Source of the DNA: Gemmatimonadota bacterium
GTDB taxonomy: Bacteria > Gemmatimonadota > Gemmatimonadetes > Gemmatimonadales > Gemmatimonadaceae
Assembly (NCBI GenBank): GCA_016794735.1
Contig: JAEUJK010000136.1
Span: 1 to 13,451, forward strand
DNA length: 13,451 bases
Direction: 5' to 3'
In this document: positions 1 to 6,455 of the stretch, in pieces
How positions within the stretch are numbered: the first letter of the stretch is position 1
Layout: each line of letters starts with the position of its first letter
Position numbers and translations under genes: made by a program
Notes under the pieces: model-generated
Told to the model about the DNA's origin: nothing
What the model saw: only the letters and a program-made list of their open reading frames with translations
The model's database searches: none

Positions 1-138
1 TTCGACCAGGCGCACCTGGTGCGGGACTTCACCGAGCTCGGGGGTGGCGCCCCGGCGGAGTTGCTGGCTCGCATGCCGGAATTCACGCGGATGTTCACCC
101 CGTTGCGCGAAGGTCGTCGCCCGGTGCGGAGCAGCTGA
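1..138 (+). CDS. AraC-family transcriptional regulator, C-terminal fragment
   Basis: The window opens inside a reading frame that ends at TGA 136-138. Its 45 visible residues begin FDQAHLVRDFTELGG, which matches the second helix-turn-helix of AraC/XylS regulators (family pattern roughly G-[FY]-x-D-Q-[AS]-H-[FL]-x-R-x-F-x-x-x-x-G-x-[ST]-P). The usual TP after the recognition helix is AP here. The family binds DNA through two HTH units at the C-terminus and activates or represses nearby promoters. The effector-binding N-terminal domain lies outside the window, so ligand and targets cannot be inferred. A tail of about 25 residues after the HTH is typical. A perfect hairpin starts 17 nt after the stop and probably ends the transcript. 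The family call is fairly secure from the motif; nothing more specific can be said. Confidence 0.8.
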   Translation, partial: FDQAHLVRDFTELGGGAPAELLARMPEFTRMFTPLREGRRPVRSS

Positions 139-155
139 CGCCGCGACACGTGCGC

Positions 156-173
156 CCGACTACGGCTAGTCGG
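156..173. terminator. Perfect 7-bp hairpin behind the AraC-type gene
   Basis: CCGACTA (156-162) and TAGTCGG (167-173) are exact inverted repeats around a 4-nt CGGC loop, 17 nt after the AraC-type stop codon. No T-tract follows on either strand, so an intrinsic terminator in the strict sense is doubtful. It may instead be a transcript 3'-end stabiliser or a factor-dependent pause site. On the minus strand the hairpin contains the stop codon of a possible small membrane ORF (166-330), so it could serve both directions. Confidence 0.45.
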
Positions 174-330
174 TGAAGCGCAGGCTCCAGAACATCAGGG
201 AGATGCTCGTCACGGCCATGACCAACTGCAGCATGCGAGTGCGACGCCCGATGAGTGGCGCCAATGCTCCGGCGGCTGCCGCAGGGGTGGCGTGGCGTGT
301 GGCACTGGCGTCGCGCCCCGGCGACCACAT
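166..330 (-). CDS. Possible small single-span membrane protein (weak)
   Basis: A 54-codon minus-strand frame runs from ATG at 330-328 to TAG at 168-166. Its C-terminal 22 residues (from an internal ATG at 234-232) form a credible single transmembrane helix, MLQLVMAVTSISLMFWSLRF, followed by TD and the stop. The third codon positions in that stretch are nearly all G or C, as in the neighbouring real genes. Against it: there is no Shine-Dalgarno motif at either ATG, the 5' end overlaps the start of the plus-strand regulator gene at 340 almost head to head, and the same frame stays open far into that gene, as antisense frames often do in GC-rich DNA. The hairpin at 156-173 coincides with its stop, which mildly favours a real 3' end. 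No family is recognised. If it is not a gene, 139-339 is simply the intergenic leader of the downstream regulator. Confidence 0.25.
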   Translation of the reverse strand: MWSPGRDASATRHATPAAAAGALAPLIGRRTRMLQLVMAVTSISLMFWSLRFTD

Positions 331-339
331 CTTCTGCGC

Positions 340-1917
340 ATGCTTGAACTCGCGACCTTTGGCGGTGTGGCCGTCCTGCGCGACGGGGTCGTGATTCCCT
401 GGACGCTTCGCGGCTGGCAGCGCGCCGCGCTGTTGGCCCTCCTGGCCGGCGTCGGCAAGCGCGGGATCGATCGGCTTGCCCTCGCCTCGACACTGTGGCC
501 CGAATCCCCCGAAGCGGCCGCCCGTCACTCGCTCGATGAGTTGTTGAGCCGAACGCGTCGCGAACTTGGTGAAAGGGAACTCTTCGTGGGGTCGATGCAG
601 GTGGCGCTGAATGCAGCGGTCATCACCGCCGACGTGCAGCAGTTCGCGACGGACGTCGCCGCCAGTCGGCTCGAGGCAGCCGCCCAACGGTATCACGGGC
701 CCTTTGCGGACGGACTGCGCACGGCGGATTCGGCGACCCTGGAGACGCGGATCACCGCCTTGCGCGCACAGTTCGCGGGCGACTTTCGCCGCGTGGCAGA
801 AACGCTGGCCAGCGCCGCGGCGCGGCGTAGCGAGTTCTCCGTGGCGGCCCGCTGGTGGGAGCGTGTAGTGGCCGCCGATCCGGAGAGCACCACGGCCCTG
901 CGCGCCTACGTCGAGATGCTGGCGGCGTCCGGGGACAGGGGGCGCGCCCTCGGCGTGGCGCGCGCACGCATCAAGCGCGACGCACTGGAAGGACGCGACG
1001 CCGACGTCACCCTCACCCAGTGGGTCGAGCGACTGACAGCGTCTGGTGCCCGCGTGATGCCGGTCGGCACGACGCCAACACCAACGGTCGACAGCAGGCG
1101 TGAAGGGGTGCTGGCGCGCGCACTCGGCGCGGAGATCCGCGTGGGACGACTCCGCGGAGAGGGTTCGCTCGAGGCCACCTGGCAGGGGACCGCCGTCGCC
1201 ACCGGGGCCCAAGTGGAACTCCACCTCATCCAGCCGCGTGTCGCCGCCGGCATCGACCCAGCGTGTTTTCTCGAGGTCATGGGGCGCGCGATGCAGGTCT
1301 CGCACCCCGGCGTCCTCCCCACCCTGGACGCGCGCGCCACGCACGACGCCCTCGTGACGGTGACCGCCGTGCGCCCTGACGACACACTCAAGCAGCGCCT
1401 GAGGACCGGCGTCGGTCCGATCGCTGAGGTGCTCGATGTGGGCCTCCAGCTGGCACACGCACTGGACGCCCTCCATGCGGCGCAGCTCGTGCATGGCCTG
1501 CTGCGCCCGCGGCTCGTGGCGCTCGCGCACAACGCACCGCTGGTCTGCTCGGTCGGGTTGGGGCAGGTGCTGATGGGGCGACGTGGAATCGAGGATCGTT
1601 CCACCGTCGTCTCGATCGGCAAGCCACGGTACCAGGGCCCCGAACAGCTGGCCGGGACGGTGCCGCTGGGTGCATGGAGCGACGTCTACGCCCTCGGCGC
1701 GATACTGTACGAGTGGCTGGGTGGAGCGCCCGCCTTTCCGGAGACCGCGGACGGCGCGCTCCGGAAGATGGCGGAACCACCGCCGTCGCTGCGGGCGACG
1801 CGACGCACGGTGCCTGTCGCGCTCGACAACCTCGTATGTGCATGCATGGCGCCACACGCGGCAGATCGTCCCGCACACATGCGCGAGGTCGTGCAGGGAC
1901 TGAGCTCCATCGGTTGA
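340..1917 (+). CDS. SARP/BTAD-type regulator fused to a pseudokinase domain
   Basis: The 525-residue product has two halves. Residues 1-80 (MLELATFGGVAVLRDG..., then a helical stretch with LLALLA, LWP and ARHSL..LLSRTRREL) match the winged-helix DNA-binding domain of SARP-type activators, and residues about 96-236 match the helical BTAD domain. Residues about 265-525 follow the protein-kinase fold: SHPGVLPTLD, a helix with HALDALH, HGLLRPR at 385-391 where active kinases have HRDLKPxN, SVGLGQ at 404-409 where DFG belongs, GPEQ at 433-436 (APE-like), WSDVYALG at 446-453 and DRP at 509-511. The catalytic Asp, the DFG Asp and the usual VAIK Lys are all absent, so the domain should not phosphorylate; it probably binds a ligand or partner. 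A GTG at 292 is also in frame, but ATG 340 begins exactly at the family's first beta strand and is preferred. No clear ribosome site is visible. DinB follows 48 nt downstream. The N-terminal assignment is good; targets are unknown. Confidence 0.82.
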   Translation: MLELATFGGVAVLRDGVVIPWTLRGWQRAALLALLAGVGKRGIDRLALASTLWPESPEAAARHSLDELLSRTRRELGERELFVGSMQVALNAAVITADVQQFATDVAASRLEAAAQRYHGPFADGLRTADSATLETRITALRAQFAGDFRRVAETLASAAARRSEFSVAARWWERVVAADPESTTALRAYVEMLAASGDRGRALGVARARIKRDALEGRDADVTLTQWVERLTASGARVMPVGTTPTPTVDSRREGVLARALGAEIRVGRLRGEGSLEATWQGTAVATGAQVELHLIQPRVAAGIDPACFLEVMGRAMQVSHPGVLPTLDARATHDALVTVTAVRPDDTLKQRLRTGVGPIAEVLDVGLQLAHALDALHAAQLVHGLLRPRLVALAHNAPLVCSVGLGQVLMGRRGIEDRSTVVSIGKPRYQGPEQLAGTVPLGAWSDVYALGAILYEWLGGAPAFPETADGALRKMAEPPPSLRATRRTVPVALDNLVCACMAPHAADRPAHMREVVQGLSSIG

Positions 1918-1965
1918 CTCCTGTTCCTTCCCACGGCATCTCCCACATTCCCACGAACCACCGCC

Positions 1966-2484
1966 ATGACGCAGAATACCGACGATCACCGGCGTGCCCT
2001 CGACTCGGTCCTTCGCACGGCGTCGAACGTGCCCGCCGATGCGTGGAACCATGCCCCCACCGAGGGCAAGTGGTCCCCGGCGCAGGTCGTTGAACACCTG
2101 CGCATGACCTACACCACCATTCGCGCCGAGCTCGGTGGGCGCGAAGGGTTCCGCATCCGGCTCAGCTGGTTGCAGCTCAAGCTGGTGCGATGGCGCTTTC
2201 TCGCGGCCATCACCCGCGAAGGGCGCTTTCCCCCCGGCACACCGGCCGTGCGCGAAGTCCGGCCCGGCCCCGGGCCGTACGATCGTGATCAACTCCTGGC
2301 CCAGCTGCGTTCAGAAGGTGAAGCCTTCGAGCAGGAGATTCGCGCGGCCAGCGCATCCGGGCGCCTGCTCAGCCACCCCTTCCTCGGCAAGCTCACCATC
2401 GACGAAGGACTGGCCCTGGTGACGCATCACCTGCGGCATCATGAGAAGCAGCTTCCGGGAGCCGTCGAAGCCACGGTACCCTGA
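1966..2484 (+). CDS. DinB-fold family protein
   Basis: The 172-residue protein has the four-helix DinB/YfiT layout. An N-terminal helix leads to NHAPTEGKWSPAQVVEHL, the typical 'W-S-x-x-x-x-x-x-H-L' segment with His44. A central region follows, and then THHLRHHEKQL near residues 153-163, where His155 and His159 fit the HxxxH pair that completes the three-histidine metal site. Family members include metal-dependent thiol transferases (bacillithiol or mycothiol S-transferases, maleylpyruvate isomerase) and many uncharacterised stress-associated proteins, so the reaction and substrate stay open. The length is normal. No signal peptide or membrane segment is seen, so it should be cytoplasmic. It starts 48 nt after the pseudokinase regulator on the same strand and may share its transcript. 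The ATG has no clear Shine-Dalgarno sequence. About 250 nt without a gene follow. Confidence 0.82.
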   Translation: MTQNTDDHRRALDSVLRTASNVPADAWNHAPTEGKWSPAQVVEHLRMTYTTIRAELGGREGFRIRLSWLQLKLVRWRFLAAITREGRFPPGTPAVREVRPGPGPYDRDQLLAQLRSEGEAFEQEIRAASASGRLLSHPFLGKLTIDEGLALVTHHLRHHEKQLPGAVEATVP

Positions 2485-2735
2485 GAGGGCGCCCGCGCCG
2501 AAGGGGTTCGCTGCCGAGCCGAACAGTTCGAGAGGCTCCCATGGCCTGAACCACTGCGGCAGGCCGCGGGTCCCGATCGACCGTCGGCGCGCTGTCGCGT
2601 CGCGACGTCGACCGGGGGAGATAGACGTTACGCCCGACCTGACCGCGGCCCGTACTTTGCCGCCATCCGGGTGGTGAGCCGGTCGCTCACATGGCAGCTT
2701 CTCTTCGTGTCTCCAACGGTCTGGGGGTGGTGATC
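2485..2735 (+). promoter_or_regulatory. Gap upstream of the TPR/peptidase/hydrolase operon
   Basis: This 250-nt stretch carries no convincing gene and is the natural place for the operon promoter. It contains a perfect dyad, GTCGCG-T-CGCGAC at 2594-2606, which could be an operator but is also easy to produce by chance in DNA this GC-rich. TTACGC (2628-2633), a 19-nt spacer and TACTTT (2653-2658) form a poor sigma-70-like arrangement that I would not rely on. A purine-rich GGGGGTGG at 2723-2730 lies 5 nt before the ATG at 2736 and supports that start over the ATG at 2691. Confidence 0.3.
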
Positions 2736-3461
2736 ATGGGTAGGGAGCAACAAGTACGGAAGGCGGCCAATGAGGGGATCAGTGCGCTCCGTCGTGGCCG
2801 CCGGGACGAGGCCGCGACCCACTTCGACGAGGCTCTCGCCCTCTGCGATGACCTCGAGCCGGCACTAACAAGGCGTGGCGAGTTGTCCAGCCTGTCACTG
2901 CTCTTCCAACAGGCCGGGTTCGGGGATCTTGCCCTCGCGGCAGCGCAGGACGCCCTCGACATCGTCAAGGCGGAAGGGCGCACCGACCTGCTTGGCGGTG
3001 ATTTGCTGGCCGTGGGAAACGCGCACCAAACGCTCGGCAACACGACGGCGGCGATCGCGCTGTTCGAGGAGGCGTTGGCCCTGTGTATCGCCCAGGAGCG
3101 CTGGGCGGATGCGGCGTCGGCCAGCACCAACATTGCCGGCCTCGCCTTCAACGAGGGGAATCAAGACCGCGCATTTGCCTTGCTGAAACAAAGCCTCGAC
3201 TTCCTTGCCAGGAACCCGTTCCCGCACACGGAGATCCAGACGCGATTCCTGCTGATGCAAGGGCTGGAGATTACGAAGGGCGACCTCGACCTGGCCCTGG
3301 CCAACGCCAAGCAACTTGTGACGCTGCTTGGTGAAATGCCGCACGATCAGCGGGAGATGACGCTGCGGTTCATCGACCGGATGACGGATCGCTACCTGGC
3401 CGAGCGACCCCAGCCTGCGGGCAAGCTGTGGAAGATTTTGCAGTTCCCGCAGTTAGGGTGA
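2736..3461 (+). CDS. TPR-repeat protein, first gene of a three-gene operon
   Basis: The 241-residue product is nearly all helical. It reads as about five tetratricopeptide-like repeats covering roughly residues 3-34, 48-83, 88-121, 127-158 and 168-199. Typical TPR spacing is seen in GRRDEAATHFDEALAL, LGNTTAAIALFEEALAL and EGNQDRAFALLKQSLDFL. No signal peptide or membrane helix is visible, so it should act in the cytoplasm as a protein-binding scaffold or adaptor. ATG 2736 is chosen because a GGGGGTGG stretch lies 5 nt upstream. An in-frame ATG at 2691 would add 15 residues (MAASLRVSNGLGVVI) that are not part of a repeat. The tail (PAGKLWKILQFPQLG) ends at TGA 3459-3461. The next gene starts 16 nt later in the same reading frame, so the pair is separated by one stop codon. 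The repeat identity is solid; the partner is unknown, with the adjacent peptidase and hydrolase the obvious candidates. Confidence 0.8.
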   Translation: MGREQQVRKAANEGISALRRGRRDEAATHFDEALALCDDLEPALTRRGELSSLSLLFQQAGFGDLALAAAQDALDIVKAEGRTDLLGGDLLAVGNAHQTLGNTTAAIALFEEALALCIAQERWADAASASTNIAGLAFNEGNQDRAFALLKQSLDFLARNPFPHTEIQTRFLLMQGLEITKGDLDLALANAKQLVTLLGEMPHDQREMTLRFIDRMTDRYLAERPQPAGKLWKILQFPQLG

Positions 3462-3476
3462 CCGACGAAGACGCCC

Positions 3477-4781
3477 GTGGACGCCCGCGCGGAACTCCTC
3501 GCGACCACTCCTTCGGATGCGGTGCATTCCGCGGCACTCGAGCAGGCGTGGCAGCTCATCGTCGATGCGCCGGCGACGCAGGCGCTCGACATGCAGCTCG
3601 CATTCATCGACCCCGCCACCTGCTCGCCCCAACTGACGGAGAGTCGGTACTTCACGCGCAACATGCTGGCGCTGCGAGACGAAGCGCTCATCATCTTGAA
3701 CCTGGGGTTCCTGACGACGGTTGAGCTGCAGCTTCGCGCGATGTCGCAGTCGGTGACGTTCCGGCAGACGCAGTATCTCGCGTCGGACGAAGAGCTGCTC
3801 GCCCTGGTGCGACGCGTGCGTGACACACCGGATCGGTGGCTGAAACGATGGCGCCGCATGGCGAGCGCCGAGCAGTCTGCCGCGCTCATCGAGGAACTCG
3901 CGCTCGTCCTGGTGTTCTTCCTCGGCCACGAAGTCGGGCACCTCCTCGGTCGGCATCCCGAGGGCGCCTTCGCCGCGTTCATGGACCCGAACGCCGTGGG
4001 GCTCGCGACCCATGGCGCGGCAGCACTCAAGCTGGCGCGCCACGTCGAGGAGTTTGAGGCGCACCACTTCGGCTTGCCGGGGTTCGGCAAGGCGGCTGAC
4101 GGCGAAAGCGAAGTCCGCAAGGTGCTGGAGACGTTCCGCGCCGAACATCCGGATCGCCATGCGCAACTGGAAGCGTTTTTCGCCCGAGAGGAGGAGGCCG
4201 ACGACTGGAGCCACGTGATCCTTCGCGACCACCTCGCGTCGCTCGACCCGGACGCGGCCGATCGCCAGCGGTATTTGCTCGGTCGCGGGATCTTTGCGGT
4301 ATCGCTCTGCTCGTGGTACGCCGACTTCGATGTCTTCGCGACCCTGATCTCCGGCACGCCGCTCCAGTCCACCACGCTGCTGTACATCGAGATGATGAAG
4401 TCGCGACAGACGTATGTCGCGGCGTCCGCGCTGTTCGGCGATGTGCATCGCTTCACGCTCCTCCGCGGCGCCCTGGCGTTCGAGAGCATCTTCCGCGACG
4501 TATGGGCCCTCCCCCCGGAGCAGCGCACGATGCGACATCCGGGGCCCGCCGACCCAACGGGCCTGGTCGGTGCGGAGTTGTCTGCGTGGCGACGGCGCGA
4601 GTCCATCCAACGCTACACCGTGCTCTGCATTGCCATGGACACCGCCGTGAAGTTCGCATATGTCGGTGTGAGCACGCCCTGGATGCTTCAGGCCGACCAG
4701 CAACGTGGAACACCGCAGCTCTTCGCCATGCACTTCGAGACGATGACGCAGGTGATGGAACGCCTCGACCGCTTCGCCTGA
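3477..4781 (+). CDS. HExxH zinc-metallopeptidase-like protein
   Basis: The 434-residue protein carries a clear zinc-peptidase signature. FFLGHEVGHLLGRHP places HEVGH at residues 151-155 after a hydrophobic helix (141-150). REEEADDWSH at 237-246 resembles the E-x-E-A-D segment that supplies the third zinc ligand in gluzincin peptidases such as M48. It should therefore cleave proteins or peptides with a HExxH-coordinated zinc. Residues 1-130 and 260-434 match nothing I recognise. There is no signal peptide and no strong transmembrane helix, so a soluble cytoplasmic enzyme is likely, unlike the membrane-bound M48 proteins. The frame is limited by the TPR gene stop at 3459-3461, so the earliest start is GTG 3477. 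GAAG at 3467-3470 is a weak ribosome site, and translational coupling to the TPR gene is likely. The hydrolase gene follows 7 nt downstream. The active-site call is good; family and substrate are not known. Confidence 0.72.
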   Translation: MDARAELLATTPSDAVHSAALEQAWQLIVDAPATQALDMQLAFIDPATCSPQLTESRYFTRNMLALRDEALIILNLGFLTTVELQLRAMSQSVTFRQTQYLASDEELLALVRRVRDTPDRWLKRWRRMASAEQSAALIEELALVLVFFLGHEVGHLLGRHPEGAFAAFMDPNAVGLATHGAAALKLARHVEEFEAHHFGLPGFGKAADGESEVRKVLETFRAEHPDRHAQLEAFFAREEEADDWSHVILRDHLASLDPDAADRQRYLLGRGIFAVSLCSWYADFDVFATLISGTPLQSTTLLYIEMMKSRQTYVAASALFGDVHRFTLLRGALAFESIFRDVWALPPEQRTMRHPGPADPTGLVGAELSAWRRRESIQRYTVLCIAMDTAVKFAYVGVSTPWMLQADQQRGTPQLFAMHFETMTQVMERLDRFA

Positions 4782-4788
4782 CCCCACC

Positions 4789-6450
4789 ATGCCATTTCGC
4801 GTTGTCCGTGATCGCGCATCCCGTGCCGAAGAGCTGCTCCCGCAGGGATGGCAGCTGTTTGCCCGTCCCACGAACCTCGAGCCACCGGGGACGATCTTTC
4901 GGATCGACAGCAATGGCGCGCGCTACATCGTCCAGCGACTGGAGGTGACGATCACGACCGGCGCGGAACCGGGGGAGGTCTTCCAGCGATCGATCGAGAC
5001 ACGACTCAGCCTGGTGGCGCGCCTGCTGGGCCTGGTGCCCGGGATGGAGGCCAGCGCGCGGCGCACCGAGGCGATCGCCTTCGAGATCGGTCATCCGGTA
5101 CGACAGTCAACGACCGACGTCGACATCGAGCGGGCCCTCGCCCCGGTCCTCGCCGACTTTCCGTTCAAGGCCGGCAACCGGTACTTCATCATCCGGGAAA
5201 CCCGCACCGCCACGAGCATGCGGTACCGCCTGACGCAAGGACAGGCGCTGGCGCTCGGCGCCGACGGTCTCCCGGTCGGCGCAGGAGCAATCTCCGCCTC
5301 GGTCGAAGCGAGCACGGACGGCTTCACGTCCATCGAGCAGACCTTCCCCGAGCCCCTCGCCGTGATGTTCCTGCCCGAGGAGATCACCCCCGTGCGGTCC
5401 GGGCTGGCCGATGACGTGGCGTCCCTGGGTCGGGTGGCGGTGCGCGCCCCGCTGGAGTGGGGTGAACCCGACTATGCGGTCGTGCGGGTCCACTATGGCA
5501 CGGATCGCACACCGAGCGCACCGGACCCGCTGCCGGGGTTTGGACCAGGCCGCGGGGAGCTTGTGTATGGGCGATGCGACGTGAGCATTCCGCGCGACCA
5601 TCGCATGGGCGACCTCGAGAGCCCGTCCATCTGGCGCCTCGAGTTCCGGGAGGACCCGGCACGACACGTGGTCGTGCTGGACGTGACGGCGCAAACGCGT
5701 GCGGAGTTCATGGGCGAGCTGGCGACGCGCGCCCAAAGGGCCCGGCAAGCCCTGTTGTTCGTGCATGGATACAACGTGGCGTTCACCGACGCGGTGCGCC
5801 GCACGGCGCAGCTGGCCTACGACCTTGGCGCGTCCGGCCCCCCGATGTGCTTCAGCTGGCCGTCACAAGGGAGCGTGCCGGGCTACACCGTCGACGAGGC
5901 CAACATCGAATGGGCCGAACGTGACCTGGTCACCTTCCTCATGACGGTACTGGAGGTGGCGACCGTCGAGCGGCTCTACGTCCTTGGGCACAGCATGGGG
6001 ACTCGCGGGGTCACGCGCGCCTTGATGCGGCTGCTGGCAGGCCATCCAGCGCTCGCGACGCGCGTGCGGGAAGTGATCCTGGCGGCGCCAGATATCGATC
6101 GCGACGTGTTCCTGCGAGATGTGGCACCCGCCCTGCACGCGGTGGGCATGCCGGTCACCCTCTATGCGTCGTCACGGGACAAGGCGTTGGCAGCATCACG
6201 CACGGTGCACGGGACCGCGCGAGCCGGAGACGTGGACGGCGGTGTCGTGGTGGCGCCCGGGGTCGAGACGATCGACGCGAGTGCCGTGGAGACCGGCTTC
6301 CTCGGGCACTCGTATTTCGCCGAGGAGAAATCGTTGATCGGCGACATCACGGAGCTCCTGCATCACGGCTCACGGGCCTCGTCGCGGCGGCGGCTCGAGG
6401 CCGTGAACGCCGGAGCCGCTGGCCAGTTCTGGCGGTTCCGCGAAGGGTAG
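4789..6450 (+). CDS. DUF900-type alpha/beta hydrolase with unassigned N-terminal domain
   Basis: The 553-residue product has two parts. Residues about 230-525 match the DUF900 alpha/beta hydrolases: VHYGTDRTP (234-242), LLFVHGYNVAF (322-332), FSWPSQG (355-361), the nucleophile elbow GHSMG at 400-404 (Ser402), LAAPDIDRDVF (431-441, acid Asp435 or Asp437) and GHSYF (506-510, His507). A complete Ser-Asp-His triad is thus present, which predicts an esterase, lipase or related hydrolase. Residues 1-215 precede this domain; they are beta-rich and begin with a GWQLFARP..LEPPGTIFRID-like segment. I cannot assign them. No secretion signal or membrane helix is seen. The gene lies 7 nt after the peptidase gene, so the three genes almost certainly form one operon. 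Its stop is 5 nt from the stop of the converging FHA-PrsW gene. ATG 4789 lacks a clear Shine-Dalgarno motif, consistent with coupling. The substrate is unknown. Confidence 0.8.
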   Translation: MPFRVVRDRASRAEELLPQGWQLFARPTNLEPPGTIFRIDSNGARYIVQRLEVTITTGAEPGEVFQRSIETRLSLVARLLGLVPGMEASARRTEAIAFEIGHPVRQSTTDVDIERALAPVLADFPFKAGNRYFIIRETRTATSMRYRLTQGQALALGADGLPVGAGAISASVEASTDGFTSIEQTFPEPLAVMFLPEEITPVRSGLADDVASLGRVAVRAPLEWGEPDYAVVRVHYGTDRTPSAPDPLPGFGPGRGELVYGRCDVSIPRDHRMGDLESPSIWRLEFREDPARHVVVLDVTAQTRAEFMGELATRAQRARQALLFVHGYNVAFTDAVRRTAQLAYDLGASGPPMCFSWPSQGSVPGYTVDEANIEWAERDLVTFLMTVLEVATVERLYVLGHSMGTRGVTRALMRLLAGHPALATRVREVILAAPDIDRDVFLRDVAPALHAVGMPVTLYASSRDKALAASRTVHGTARAGDVDGGVVVAPGVETIDASAVETGFLGHSYFAEEKSLIGDITELLHHGSRASSRRRLEAVNAGAAGQFWRFREG

Positions 6451-6455
6451 GTGGA

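Noticed and set aside
166..2292. 708-codon open frame on the minus strand
   Set aside because: It runs opposite the BTAD-pseudokinase and DinB genes, shows no domain, and its composition (many Arg, His, Gly, Asp) is typical of an antisense frame in GC-rich coding DNA. Only its last 54 codons are kept as a weak candidate.
2628..2658. Sigma-70-like promoter TTACGC-N19-TACTTT
   Set aside because: The match is poor, the spacer is long, and sequences of this quality are expected by chance. It is mentioned only as a weak possibility.
3458..3475. GTG at 3458 overlapping the TPR stop as the peptidase start
   Set aside because: It is in a different frame from the HExxH peptidase and so cannot start it.
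3392..4913. Long minus-strand frames (404 and 486 codons) opposite the peptidase gene
   Set aside because: The plus strand shows the HEVGH/EEEAD peptidase signature and operon spacing, while the minus frames have no motif and span gene boundaries.
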